A DNA stretch of 64,000 nucleotides, taken from JADJOM01 sp963817435 (GTDB taxonomy: Bacteria; Gemmatimonadota; Gemmatimonadetes; Gemmatimonadales; GWC2-71-9). The translations under genes were made by a program, and so were the position numbers. Of the stretch, positions 16,150 through 26,600 are shown one piece after another (the stretch's first letter is position 1; every line of letters starts with the position of its first letter). The stretch is taken from contig CAWFNY010000002.1 in the NCBI GenBank assembly GCA_963817435.1, positions 248,001-312,000 of the forward strand. Direction: 5' to 3'. Under the pieces are notes generated by a model. It did no database searches. It was not told the DNA's origin and was given only the letters and a program-made list of their open reading frames with translations.

Positions 16150-19128
16150 ATGACCATCAAGAACGTTGTGCGGTGGCTGGGAGGAGCGCTCGCGGGACTC
16201 GGGCTCGTGCTCCTGATGGCGGGTAGCGTCTCCGCCCAGACGAGCACCGGTAGCATCCGTGGCACCGTGACGACCGGTGGCAAGGCCCTTAGCGGTGCCG
16301 ACATCGAGGTGAAGAACCTCGCCAACGGCGTGCAGCGCGCTACGAGCAGCCGGGCCGACGGCAGCTACAACCTGCCCGGCCTCGTCCCGGCGACCTACCT
16401 GATCACCGTGAAGCACATCGGGAACGGTGCGCAGAGCCGGCAGGTGGTGGTCCAGATCGGCGCGGTGTCGACGCAGGACTTCGCGCTGACGGAGCAGGCG
16501 GTGGAACTGGAGGAGCTCGCGGTCGTCGCGCCACCCACCATCGAGACCCGGACCTCCGAAGTCTCCACCAACGTGAGCCAGCAGCAGATCAAGGACCTCC
16601 CCTCGAACAGCGGGAACTTCCTTGACCTGGCCCAGCTGGCGCCAGGCGTGACGTTGAGCGACGACCGGATCGAATCCACCGGCCGGACCTTCCGCGGTGG
16701 CGCGCAGGCGGCCGACAACGTCAACGTCTTCGTCGACGGCGTCAGCATGAAGAACGACCTGACCGCCGGCGGCGTCGCGGGTCAGGATGCCAGCCGTGGC
16801 AATCCGTTCCCGCGCAACGCGATCCAGGAGTACCGGGTCATCAGCCAGAACTTCAAGGCGGAGTACCAGAAGGCGTCCAGCGCGATCATTACCGCGACGA
16901 CCAAGTCGGGCGGCAACCGGTGGTCGGGTACCGCGTTCACGGAGTACCAGAACCAGGGCCTCGTCGCCCTGGACTCCTTTGCTCGGGCATCCAAGAATGC
17001 CAACCCGACGGGCTTCAGGAAGCCGGACTACAGTCGCTATCTCATCGGATTCAGTGCCGGCGGCCCGATCATCAAGGACAAGCTGCACATCTTCGGGTCG
17101 TACGAGGGCAACTATCAGAACCGGTCGCAGCTGGTCTCCTTCACCCCACCGGCCGCGGGCCTGTTCCCGGCCCTGGACAACCTCAACCTGGCCAGTCTCG
17201 CCGGGCGCTTCCAGGTGCCGTTCCGGTCGACCCTGTTCTTCGGCAAGCTCAGCTACGCGGTCAACCCGAACTCGTCGCTGGAGTTGAGTGTCAACAACCG
17301 GCATGAGACGGACCTGAAGGATCTCGGGACGAGCAATGTCGAGCAGTATGCCCAGCACTATCTGGACAACGTGACGGTCGGCAAGGTGCAGTACAACATT
17401 TTCAAGGGATCCTGGCTCAACGAGGCCCAGGTCAGCTACCAGCGCTTCCGCCGAAACTTCGGCCCGGCACCGGGCCAGACGGTGGGATCAAGCTACGATC
17501 TCGGCCAGGGCGGCGGTTCCGGGGTGGCCAATCTCGGTGCCAATTGCTGCTTCCAGGACTTCATCCAGAAGAAGCTAGGTTTCCGCGACGATGTCACCTA
17601 TTCGGGCCTGCACTGGGGCGGCCAGCATGTCCTCAAGAGCGGCGTGAGTGTCGACCTGAGCAAGTACGACATCAACAAGCAGAACCAGGGTACCCCGCGC
17701 TTCTTCTACACCGACTCCACTTTCAACGGTACCGACACGACCGACTACGGCTACGCCACGCCGTACCAGATGCAGTACGCTACTGGGGATCCCCGGGTCA
17801 AAGTGAATAACACCCAGGTTGGCGCCTACATCCAGGACGACTGGAGTCCCACCTCACAACTTACCCTGAACCTGGGTCTGCGCTGGGATCTCGAGACGGG
17901 GATGTTCAATACGAAGTACGTCACCCCGCAGGGGATCGCCGACTCGATCCGGCAGTTCGCCGACTCGTTCTTCATCCCGATCAAGAATCCGGACCAATAC
18001 ATCACGGATGGCAATCAGCGGAAGCCCTTCTACGGCGCCTTCCAGCCCCGGATCGGCCTGTCGTATGCCTTGGACAAGGAGAGCAAGACGACGGTGTTCG
18101 GCGGATTCGGCATCTATTACGACCGCTCGCTGCTCGACCCCGCGAACGTCGACGAGAAGCTGAAGCAGACCTACGCCTCGTATACCATCAATTTCGCCAA
18201 GCCGGGCGATCCGCTCACCGGCAATCAGATCGCCTGGGATCCGACCTACCTGAACGGAAACCGGGCCCAGCTCGATTCCCTGGTGAAGGCCCAGGGACGC
18301 GGTGAGATCTGGCTCATTCCCAACAAGCCGAAGGTGCCGCACTCGCGGCAGTGGAACCTGGGCATCCGGCGCGTGCTGGGCGATTTTGTGGCCCAGGTGA
18401 CCTACGCAGGGGTGCGCAGCGTGGATGGTCTGACCGGCAACGTCGCCACGGGCGGCTGGAACCCGAACGGGACCTGCTGCAACTTCCCTGCAAGCCCGAT
18501 CGGGACGGGCGTCGTCTTCTTCACCAACGAAGGCAAGAGCTGGTACGACGCGCTGCAGATCCAGCTCGATCGTCCCTTCCGTCAGGCGAAGCAGTTCGGC
18601 TGGGGTGCCGGCATCGCCTTCACCTATGCCAAGGCGTCCACCGCCGGCGCCGACAATCCGGGCGACTGGCTCGCGTTCCCGCAGGTCGCCACGATTCCGA
18701 GGCACCCGAACTACCAGGACAAGTTCAAGGTGCTCACCCACTGGATCACCGCGATGCCGTACCTCGGCGGGTTCACCTTCAGCGGCCTCATCGACCTCCG
18801 CAGCGGCGTGCCCTTTGACGCCGGCTGGCGCGGCGACGGAGCGAACTACCACCCGGGCTTCGGCAAGCCGAAGAAGCAGGACTTCATCATTCCGGGCGCA
18901 TTCGCCTACCGGAACGTGGATTTGCGACTGGCCAAGCAATTCCCGTCCTTCGGTGCGGGAACGGTCAGCGTGACCGGGGACCTGTTCAACGTCTTCAACT
19001 ACCAGAACCTCGGTTGCTTCAACAGCCCCGGCTTCGCCGGCAACACGCCGCCGGCCGGATTCGGCAATGCCAACTGCGTGATCACCGACGCTCGCCGGTT
19101 CCAGCTGGGCGTGCAGTACACGTTCTAG
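16150..19128 (+). CDS. TonB-dependent outer-membrane receptor with N-terminal carboxypeptidase-regulatory-like domain
   Basis: 992 residues, preceded by GGAGGA. The signal peptide ends near SVSAQ. Residues 35-115 are a CarboxypepD_reg-like beta-sandwich (GSIRGTVTTGGKALSGADIEVKN). A plug domain follows (about 125-250; SGNFLDLAQLAPGV, VFVDGVSMKNDL). The remainder is a beta-barrel with alternating strands ending in the aromatic RRFQLGVQYTF. It would import a large ligand across the outer membrane with energy from TonB. It lies between the LacI gene and a PF10091 glycanase, so a glycan or oligosaccharide is the probable cargo. No SusD-like partner is present. A strong terminator follows. Confidence 0.9.
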   Translation: MTIKNVVRWLGGALAGLGLVLLMAGSVSAQTSTGSIRGTVTTGGKALSGADIEVKNLANGVQRATSSRADGSYNLPGLVPATYLITVKHIGNGAQSRQVVVQIGAVSTQDFALTEQAVELEELAVVAPPTIETRTSEVSTNVSQQQIKDLPSNSGNFLDLAQLAPGVTLSDDRIESTGRTFRGGAQAADNVNVFVDGVSMKNDLTAGGVAGQDASRGNPFPRNAIQEYRVISQNFKAEYQKASSAIITATTKSGGNRWSGTAFTEYQNQGLVALDSFARASKNANPTGFRKPDYSRYLIGFSAGGPIIKDKLHIFGSYEGNYQNRSQLVSFTPPAAGLFPALDNLNLASLAGRFQVPFRSTLFFGKLSYAVNPNSSLELSVNNRHETDLKDLGTSNVEQYAQHYLDNVTVGKVQYNIFKGSWLNEAQVSYQRFRRNFGPAPGQTVGSSYDLGQGGGSGVANLGANCCFQDFIQKKLGFRDDVTYSGLHWGGQHVLKSGVSVDLSKYDINKQNQGTPRFFYTDSTFNGTDTTDYGYATPYQMQYATGDPRVKVNNTQVGAYIQDDWSPTSQLTLNLGLRWDLETGMFNTKYVTPQGIADSIRQFADSFFIPIKNPDQYITDGNQRKPFYGAFQPRIGLSYALDKESKTTVFGGFGIYYDRSLLDPANVDEKLKQTYASYTINFAKPGDPLTGNQIAWDPTYLNGNRAQLDSLVKAQGRGEIWLIPNKPKVPHSRQWNLGIRRVLGDFVAQVTYAGVRSVDGLTGNVATGGWNPNGTCCNFPASPIGTGVVFFTNEGKSWYDALQIQLDRPFRQAKQFGWGAGIAFTYAKASTAGADNPGDWLAFPQVATIPRHPNYQDKFKVLTHWITAMPYLGGFTFSGLIDLRSGVPFDAGWRGDGANYHPGFGKPKKQDFIIPGAFAYRNVDLRLAKQFPSFGAGTVSVTGDLFNVFNYQNLGCFNSPGFAGNTPPAGFGNANCVITDARRFQLGVQYTF

Positions 19129-19140
19129 CAGCTCTCCCTG

Positions 19141-19173
19141 ACCGTGAGGCATCCACACCGGATGCCTCACGGT
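19141..19173 (+). terminator. Intercistronic terminator after the TonB receptor gene
   Basis: A perfect 14-bp stem (19141-19154 with 19160-19173) encloses an ACACC loop and is followed by GCTTTCCCCC. It lies 12 bases after the receptor stop and 30 bases before the glycanase start. It may reduce read-through, so that receptor and enzymes are made in different amounts. Confidence 0.7.
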
Positions 19174-19202
19174 GCTTTCCCCCTGATGGGGGCGGAACCA
19201 CC

Positions 19203-20636
19203 ATGCGTGCACTTCTGACCCGGCTCCCCGCCCCCGCCAGCCTGCTCCTCCTGGGCCTCCTCGCCTGCAACGGGATGGGCCCCGCCCCATCCGCCGAACC
19301 GATCGCGTCGCCGCGCAGCCAGGCGTTTCTCGACACGCTCGAGCAACGCACCTTCAGCTTTTTCTGGGAGCGGTCCGATCCGGCCACCGGCCTCACGCCC
19401 GATCGCTGGCCGACCCAGAGCTTCTCCAGCATCGCCGCCGTCGGCTTCGCGCTCACGGCGTATCCCATCGGCGTCGAACAGGGGTACGTCACCCGCGGTG
19501 AGGCGGCGACCCGCACCCTCACCACGCTCCGCTGGTTCTGGCAGGCGCCGCAGGGCGCCACGGCGAGCGGGATGTCCGGCTACAAGGGCTTCTTCTACCA
19601 CTTCCTGGATCCGCAGAGCGGCGCCCGCTTCAAGGATGTGGAGCTGTCGACGGTGGACACCTCCCTCCTGCTCGGCGGGGTGCTCTTCTGCCAGCAGTAC
19701 TTCGACGGCGCCGATCCGACCGAGGCCGCGATCCGGGCCTACGCCGACTCGCTCTACGGCCGGGTGGACTGGCGCTGGGCCCAGCGGACGCCGCCGCTCA
19801 TCAACATGGGCTGGAAGCCGGAGGACGGCTGGCAGCCGCTCGACTGGCGCGGCTTCAACGAGGCGATGCTGGTCTACATCCTCGCGCTGGGCTCGCCGAC
19901 CTCGCCGATCGATTCGACCGCCTGGGCCGCGTGGTCCAGCACCTATCAGTGGGGGAGCTACTACCGCCAGTCGCATATCGGCTTCGCGCCGCTGTTCGGC
20001 CACCACTACACCCAGGTCTGGGTGGATTTCCGCGGCGTGCAGGACCCCTACACCCGGGCACACGGCATCGACTACTTCGAGAACTCGCGCCGGGCCACGC
20101 TGGCACAGCGGAGCTACGCCATGGCCAACCCCGCGGGGTGGGCGGGGTACGGCGCCAGCGCGTGGGGGCTGTCGGCCTCCGATGGCCCGGCGGATGTCAC
20201 GCTCGACTACCACGGAAGCGCCCGGCGCTTCTTCACCTATGCCGCCCGCGGCGCCTCGTTCACCGAGGTGCGGGACGACGGCACGCTGGCTCCGACGGCG
20301 GCGGCGGGCTCGATGCCCTTCGCGCCCGAGGTGGTGATTCCCACGCTGCTCGCTATGCGGGAGCGCTACGGCGAGTGGCTGTTCGGGCAGTACGGATTTC
20401 TCGACGCCTTCAACCCGAGCTTCCAGTATTCGGTCGCGGTGAGTCAGGGCCGGCTGGTGCCGGGCCAGGGGTGGTTCGACACCGACTATCTCGGCATCGA
20501 CCAGGGTCCCATCATCGCGATGCTGGCGAACTACCGGTCGGACCTGGTCTGGAAGTACATGCGGAAGAGCCCCTACATCATTCGCGGCCTCCGGCGGGCC
20601 GGCTTCTCAGGCGGCTGGCTGGACCAGGCGCCGTGA
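19203..20636 (+). CDS. PF10091-family glycanase lipoprotein, probable endo-beta-1,2-glucanase (GH144-like)
   Basis: 477 residues from the ATG at 19203, with lipobox LLAC at Cys22. The whole mature protein matches the Glycoamylase family PF10091: SSIAAVGFALTAYPIGVEQG, GYKGFFYHFLDPQSGARF, ELSTVDTSLLLGGVLF, RGFNEAMLVYILALGSPT, HGIDYFENSRRATLAQRSYA and WFDTDYLGIDQGPI. GH144 endo-beta-1,2-glucanases belong to this family; Asp152 and Glu220 occupy the positions of its conserved acidic residues. It would cut glycan outside the cytoplasm. The neighbouring NdvB-like GH94 enzyme supports beta-1,2-glucan as substrate. Other PF10091 members act on other linkages, so the specificity is inferred. Confidence 0.8.
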   Translation: MRALLTRLPAPASLLLLGLLACNGMGPAPSAEPIASPRSQAFLDTLEQRTFSFFWERSDPATGLTPDRWPTQSFSSIAAVGFALTAYPIGVEQGYVTRGEAATRTLTTLRWFWQAPQGATASGMSGYKGFFYHFLDPQSGARFKDVELSTVDTSLLLGGVLFCQQYFDGADPTEAAIRAYADSLYGRVDWRWAQRTPPLINMGWKPEDGWQPLDWRGFNEAMLVYILALGSPTSPIDSTAWAAWSSTYQWGSYYRQSHIGFAPLFGHHYTQVWVDFRGVQDPYTRAHGIDYFENSRRATLAQRSYAMANPAGWAGYGASAWGLSASDGPADVTLDYHGSARRFFTYAARGASFTEVRDDGTLAPTAAAGSMPFAPEVVIPTLLAMRERYGEWLFGQYGFLDAFNPSFQYSVAVSQGRLVPGQGWFDTDYLGIDQGPIIAMLANYRSDLVWKYMRKSPYIIRGLRRAGFSGGWLDQAP

Positions 20637-20710
20637 GGTCCCTCCCGCCGGCCCCCTCCCCACCGTCGCGGGGACAGGGGGCGATCCACCGCGGCTCCGC
20701 CGGTTGGCGG

Positions 20711-21955
20711 ATGGGGGGAAGGGTCTGTGCCGCGCTCCTGCTGCTCGGGTGCACGGCGCGCTCCGATCCGAACACGCTCCGCTTCTGGGCCTTCGGCCGT
20801 GAAGGGGAGGTCGTCCAGCAGCTCGCGCATGGCTTCGAACGGGAGCATCCCGGCGTGCATGTCCGGGTGCAGCAGATTCCGTGGTCGGCCGCGCACGAGA
20901 AGCTGCTGACGGCGATCGTGGGCCGATCGACCCCCGACGTCGCGCAGATGGGCAACACCTGGATTCCGGAGATGGCCGCCCTCGGCGCGCTCGCCCCGAT
21001 CACCACCCCGCTCGGGGACAGCAGCTATTTCCCCGGCATCGTCGCGACCAACATCCTCCACGACACGCTTTACGGCGTACCCTGGTACGTGGACACCCGG
21101 GTGCTCTTCTACCGGAAGGACATCCTGGCGCGCGCCGGCTATCAGAAGATGCCGGAGACCTGGGCGGGCTGGCGGGAGGCGATGCTCGCGATCAAGCGCA
21201 TCGTGGGCAAGGACCGGTATGCCATCTTCCTCCCGACCAACGAATGGCCGCCCCAGGCGATCCTCGGGCTGCAGCAGGGCTCGCCGCTGATCAACAGCGC
21301 GGGCTACGGCACCTTCGCGGAACCGGCCTTCGCGCGGGCCTTCGATTTCCTGCTGTCGCTCTATCACGACGGCCTGGCGCCGCCGGTGAGCAACACCGAG
21401 ATCGCGAATCTCTACCAGGAATTCGGGCGGGGATACTTCTCGATGTACATCAGCGGGCCGTGGAACCTGGGCGAGTTCCGCCGCCGGCTGCCCGCCGAGC
21501 TGCAGAACGCCTGGGCGACCGCGCCCCTGCCCGGCCCCACCGGCGCCGAGTCAGGCGTTTCGCTCGCGGGCGGCTCCAGCCTGGTCGTGTTCCGGGCGTC
21601 GAAGCAGCGCGAACTGGCGAGGCAGCTGGTGGAGTATCTCTCGCGGCCGGAGCAGCAGGCGGCCTTCTACCATCTGACCGGCGACCTCCCGGCGCGGCGC
21701 GAGGCGTGGGCGGATTCCGCACTCGCCGCCGACCGCGAGGCGGACGCCTTCCGGATCCAGCTCCTCCGCGCCGTGCCGACGCCGATGGTGCCGGAGTGGG
21801 AGCAGGTCACGACGAAGATCATGGATCACACCGAGGCCGCCGTCCGCGGGGGCACCGCCCCCGCCGCCGCGCTCAAGGCCCTCGACCTCGACGTGAACCG
21901 CCTCCTCGAGCGGCGCCGCTACCTGCTCGCCCGCGCCCGGGGGGCGAAGCCGTGA
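20711..21955 (+). CDS. Sugar ABC transporter substrate-binding lipoprotein (family 1)
   Basis: 414 residues from the ATG at 20711, chosen because it directly precedes a lipoprotein signal (ALLLLGCTARS). The mature part starts TLRFWAFGREGEVVQQLAHGFEREHPGVHVRVQQIPW, the standard opening of family-1 (MalE/UgpB-like) binding proteins. It continues with GRSTPDVAQMGNTWIPEMAALGAL and YGVPWYVDTRVLFYRKDIL. It delivers an oligosaccharide to the two permeases that follow. Its stop overlaps the GTG of the first permease by 4 bases, which implies translational coupling. The ligand is probably a product of the upstream glycanase. Confidence 0.9.
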   Translation: MGGRVCAALLLLGCTARSDPNTLRFWAFGREGEVVQQLAHGFEREHPGVHVRVQQIPWSAAHEKLLTAIVGRSTPDVAQMGNTWIPEMAALGALAPITTPLGDSSYFPGIVATNILHDTLYGVPWYVDTRVLFYRKDILARAGYQKMPETWAGWREAMLAIKRIVGKDRYAIFLPTNEWPPQAILGLQQGSPLINSAGYGTFAEPAFARAFDFLLSLYHDGLAPPVSNTEIANLYQEFGRGYFSMYISGPWNLGEFRRRLPAELQNAWATAPLPGPTGAESGVSLAGGSSLVVFRASKQRELARQLVEYLSRPEQQAAFYHLTGDLPARREAWADSALAADREADAFRIQLLRAVPTPMVPEWEQVTTKIMDHTEAAVRGGTAPAAALKALDLDVNRLLERRRYLLARARGAKP

Positions 21956-22845
21956 CCCCGGGCGGCACCAGCGCGGAATCGAGGGCCGGGTGGGCCTTCG
22001 TCACCCCGGCGCTGCTCCTGATCGGGGTCTTCTTCGCGATCCCGGTGTGCGGCGCCTTCCTGCTCTCCTTCACCGATTTCGATCTCTACTCGATCGGCGA
22101 CTTCGGCAGCACCCGTTTCGTCGGGCTCAAGAACTACCAGGACCTGCTGTCGACCCCGCTCTTCTGGACCGCGCTCCGGAACACCACCTACTTCGTGGTC
22201 GTCGGGGGCCCGCTTTCGGCCGCCGCCTCACTCGCCGCGGCGGTGCTCGTCAACGCGAAGCTGGTCCGCTTCAAGCCACTCTTCCGCAGCGCCTTCTTTG
22301 CGCCCTGGGTGACGACGCTGGTCGCCGTGGCGATCGTCTGGCGCTACATCTATCACCCGCAGTACGGGCTGGTGAACGCGGGGCTCGCGCACCTCGGCAT
22401 CGGGCCGATCGACTGGCTCGGCGACCCGCACTGGGCGATGCCGGCGATCATCCTGCTCTCGGTCTGGAAGAACTTCGGCTACAACATGCTGGTGTTCCTG
22501 GCGGGACTGCAGGCGATCCCCGAGGAGCTGTACGAGGCGGCCTCCCTCGACGGCGCGGGGGCGTGGCACCGGTTCCGGCACATCACGCTCCCGATGCTGG
22601 GGCCGACCTTCGTCTTCGTGGGCGTGGTGACGATGATCGCCTCGTTCCAGATCTTCAGCGAGCCGTACGTGATGACCCAGGGCGGCCCGCTCAAGGCGAC
22701 GGAGACGCTGGTGCTCTTCATGTACGAGGAGGGCTTCCGCTGGTGGCGCCTGGGCTTCTCCGCCGCGATCGCCGTGGTGCTCTTCGTGCTCACGCTGATC
22801 GGCACCCTGATCCAGCTCCGGCTCCGGAAGGTGTCGGAGACATGA
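21952..22845 (+). CDS. Sugar ABC transporter permease (MalF/UgpA type)
   Basis: 297 residues starting with GTG at 21952, overlapping the preceding stop (GTGA). It has six hydrophobic helices, beginning WAFVTPALLLIGVFFAIPVCGAFLLS. The cytoplasmic EAA loop contacting the ATPase reads ELYEAASLDGAGAWHRFRHITLP. The DFDLYSIGDFGSTRFVGLKNYQDLL segment is typical of MalF/UgpA-like CUT1 permeases. It pairs with the next permease. No ATPase follows directly; the closest is at 32092-33159. Confidence 0.92.
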   Translation: MTPGGTSAESRAGWAFVTPALLLIGVFFAIPVCGAFLLSFTDFDLYSIGDFGSTRFVGLKNYQDLLSTPLFWTALRNTTYFVVVGGPLSAAASLAAAVLVNAKLVRFKPLFRSAFFAPWVTTLVAVAIVWRYIYHPQYGLVNAGLAHLGIGPIDWLGDPHWAMPAIILLSVWKNFGYNMLVFLAGLQAIPEELYEAASLDGAGAWHRFRHITLPMLGPTFVFVGVVTMIASFQIFSEPYVMTQGGPLKATETLVLFMYEEGFRWWRLGFSAAIAVVLFVLTLIGTLIQLRLRKVSET

Positions 22846-23663
22846 AGCGCCGCCTGCAGTCGATCGGGCTCCACGCCCTGCTGGCGGTCGCCGCGCTGCT
22901 GGCGGCGAGCCCGCTGCTGTGGATGGTCTCCGCCTCGTTCATGCGTCCCGGAGAGGCCAATACCTCGCCGCCTCCGCTCCTGCCGGCCCATCCCACCCTG
23001 GAGCACTACCGCGCGCTCTTCACCACACTCAGCCTGGGCCGCTACTTCCTCAACAGCCTGATGATCGCGGTCGGCGGCACCCTGCTCGCCGTCCTGATCA
23101 CCGGCATGGCCGGATACGCCTTTGCGAAGCTCCGCTTCCGCGGGCGCGAGCCGGTCTTCCGCGGGCTGCTGGCGGGGATGGTGATCCCGGGCCAGGTGGC
23201 GATGCTGCCGATGTTCATCCTGCTCCGCGAGATGGGGCTGATCAACACCCTGTTCGGCGCGATGGTGCCGGTGCTCGCCCCGATCTACGGCATCTTCCTG
23301 GTGCGGCAGTACGCGCAGTCGATTCCCGACGACCTGCTCGATGCCGCACGCCTCGATGGCGCCAGCGAGTTCCGCATCTTCCGGTCGATCGTCTTCCCCT
23401 CGCTCGCCCCGGTGCTCGCCACCCTCGGCGTGTTCACCTTCCTGAGCGCGTGGAACGACTTCATGTGGCCGCTCATCGTGCTGAGCGACGATGCGCACTA
23501 CACCCTGCCGGTGGCGCTCGCCAATCTCGCGGGGGAACATGTGCAGGATGTGGAGCTGATGATGGGTGGCGCGGTGGTGACCGTGCTGCCGGTCTTCCTC
23601 GCCTTTCTCTTCCTGCAGCGCTACTACATCCAGGGCATCATGGCGGGAAGCGTGAAGGGATGA
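22842..23663 (+). CDS. Sugar ABC transporter permease (MalG/UgpE type)
   Basis: 273 residues from the ATG at 22842, overlapping the previous stop (ATGA). There are six hydrophobic helices. The EAA motif is DDLLDAARLDGASEFRIFRSIVFP. The C terminus (FLFLQRYYIQGIMAGSVKG) is the hallmark of MalG-like CUT1 permeases. Its stop in turn overlaps the ATG of the discoidin-domain protein, so the binding protein, both permeases and that enzyme form one tightly coupled run. Confidence 0.93.
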   Translation: MKRRLQSIGLHALLAVAALLAASPLLWMVSASFMRPGEANTSPPPLLPAHPTLEHYRALFTTLSLGRYFLNSLMIAVGGTLLAVLITGMAGYAFAKLRFRGREPVFRGLLAGMVIPGQVAMLPMFILLREMGLINTLFGAMVPVLAPIYGIFLVRQYAQSIPDDLLDAARLDGASEFRIFRSIVFPSLAPVLATLGVFTFLSAWNDFMWPLIVLSDDAHYTLPVALANLAGEHVQDVELMMGGAVVTVLPVFLAFLFLQRYYIQGIMAGSVKG

Positions 23664-26600
23664 TCGCGCACCTCCTGCTGCTCTCGCTGCTCGCTGGCGC
23701 ACAGGGCGACTCGCTCAGGCCGCGGCTGCTCGACGGTTTCGAAGATGCGAGCCGATGGAATCCGCATCCCGCGGACGGGGTCGAAGAGAGCCTCCACGGC
23801 GACCGTGGGCGCACCGGCCAGGCGCTCCGGATGGATTTCGACTTCCACGGTGGCGGCGGCTACGCCATCGCGCGGCGCGCGCTGCCGCTCGACCTGCCGC
23901 AGAACTACGCCTTCTCCTTCTGGATGCGGGGCACGGCGGCGCCGAACACGCTCGAGTTCAAGCTGATCGACAGCTCGGGCGAGAACGTCTGGTGGTACAC
24001 CGAGCGCGACCGGAGCTTCGACGGCCGCTGGCAGAAGGTGACGATCCGCCGCCGCCAGATCAGCTTCGCCTGGGGCCCGCTCGGCGGTGGCGAGCTGCGT
24101 CAGGCAGCCGCGCTCGAGCTGGTCATCACGGCGGGCCGAGGGGGAGGAAAGGGCAGCGTCTGGTTCGACGAGCTGACGCTCGCGCCGCTCCCGGAACTCG
24201 GCCCCTACGACCGCACGCCCGTCGCGACGTCGCCCAGCAGCCTTGCTCGCCACCCCGCCGCGGCCGCCGTCGATGGCGACACTCTCACTGCCTGGCGGAG
24301 CGCTACGGCCCCCACCAGTCTGACGGTGGACTTCCAGCGCCCGCGGGAATTTGGCGGCCTCACGCTCCGGTGGGAGGCCGGAAGAGCGGCCCGAGACTAC
24401 GACGTGCTGCTCTCCGACGACCGGCGCGACTGGCGGGTGGTGCGCCGAGTGCGCGGATCGGATGGCGGGCGGGACGACATCTATCTGCCGGACAGCGAAT
24501 CGCGCTATCTCCGGCTCTCGCTGCTCGCGCCGTCAGGCGGCTCGGGGTTCGGCCTGAGCGAGGTGGCGTTCCAGCCGCTCGCCTTCGGCGCCTCCCGCAA
24601 TGCGTTCTTCACGGCCATTGCGTCAGACGCGGTCCCGGGCACGCTGCCCCGCTACTACAGCGGGGTGCGTTCCTACTGGACGGTCGTGGGTGTCGATGGC
24701 GCGGTGGAGGAAGCGCTCATCAACGAGGACGGCGCGGTGGAGGCGGGCAAGGGCGACTTCTCGATCGAACCCTTCCTCTATGATGGCCGGCTGATCAGCT
24801 GGCACGACGTCACCCGGCGGGTCTCCCTCGAAGACGGCGTGCTGCCGATCCCCACCGTCGAATGGACCGCGGGCGATCTCACGCTCCGGGTGACCGCATT
24901 CGCGATCGGCCCGGCGTCGGCGTCCTCGGTGATCGTGCGCTATCGGATCACCAATCGCGGCGGCTCCGCCCGGCGCCCGACGCTCTACCTCGCAGCCCGT
25001 CCCTTTCAGGTCAATCCGCCCTGGCAGTTCCTCAACACCCAGGGCGGCGCCGCGACCATCGACTCGCTGCGGTGGGCGGGGAAGGCGCTCGTGGTCAACG
25101 GGAACCGGCGCGTGATCCCCTTCACCCCGCCGCAACGGGTCGGGGCGAGCACCTTCGATGGTGGTGAGATCGCGAGCCATTTGCTGAACGGGCACCTGCC
25201 ACTCGCCACCGCGGTCCGCGACGCTTTCGGCGCGGGTTCGGCGGCTCTGGCCTGGCCGCTGGTGATTGCGGCCGGCGATTCGGCGGAGATCGCGATCGAG
25301 ATTCCTCTGCGGCCAGGCGCCCGCGCCAACCTCGCACCGGCGCCACTCGCCCTGGTCGCCGAGACGATGGCCGAACTGGGCGGTGGCTGGCATGAGAAGC
25401 TCGATCGCACCGACATCTCCCTGCCCGAGTCCGGCGCGCACCTCGCACGCACCATCAAGAGCACGCTCGCCTGGATCCTCGTGAATCGGGATGGCGCGGC
25501 GCTGCAGCCGGGCTCCCGCTCCTACGAGCGCTCCTGGATCCGGGACGGTTCCCTCACGTCCACCGCGCTGCTGCGGTTCGGGCACGCCGAGGAGGTGCGG
25601 GACTTCATCACCTGGTACGCGCCCTATCAGTATCCGAGCGGGAAGATTCCCTGCTGCGTCGATGCCCGCGGCGCAGACCCGGTGCCGGAGCACGACAGCC
25701 ACGGCGAGTTCATCTATCTCGTGATGGAGTACTACCGCCAGACCGGCGACCGGCCGCTGCTGGAGCAGATGTGGCCCCACGTTCAGCTCGCCGCGGCGTA
25801 CATCGATTCGCTGCGGCAGACCCGGCTCACCCCGGAGTTCCAGACCGGCGAGAAGCGGGACTTCTTCGGCCTGCTGCCACCCTCGATCAGTCACGAGGGC
25901 TACTCGGCCAAGCCGATGCATTCCTACTGGGACGATTTCTTCGCGCTGCGCGGCCTCAAGGATGCCACGGCGATGGCGGAGATCCTCGGCCACTCCGCGG
26001 ATGCGAAGCGGCTCGGCGACCTGCGCGATGCCTTTCGCCACGACCTGCTCGCCTCACTGGACCGAGTGATGGCCAGGCATCACATCGACTATCTCCCCGG
26101 TGCCGCCGACCTCGGTGACTTCGACGCAACCTCGACGACCATCGCGGTGACGCCCGTCGGTGAGGAGTCCACGCTTCCCCGGGCGCCCCTCCGCGAGACC
26201 TTCGAGCGCTACTGGCGCAACACCATGCAGCGACTGGAGCCTTCGGCAGTGTGGGAGGCGTACACGCCGTACGAACTGCGCACCGTCGGCTCCATGCTCC
26301 GGCTCGGCTGGAAGGATCGCGCGCTCAAACTCATGGACATGTTCCTCGACGACCAGGAACCCACCGAATGGAACCAGTGGCCGGAGATCGTCTGGCACGA
26401 CCGGCGGGCGCCGAAGTTCATCGGGGACTCGCCTCACACCTGGGTGGGCTCCGACTTCCTGCGCTCGGCCGCCGATCTCTTCGGCTATGAGCGTGAGGAG
26501 GACAGTGCGCTCGTCGTCGGCGCCGGCGTGAGCGACGCGTGGCTCGACGGGCCCGGTGTCGCCGTCCGCGACCTGCACACCTGGTGGGGGCCGCTCAGCT

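Noticed and set aside
21952..23663. Possible frameshifts in the permease genes, since the open frames start far upstream
   Set aside because: Both genes begin at start codons that overlap the previous stop (GTGA and ATGA) and have normal lengths and motifs; the upstream extension is chance open frame.
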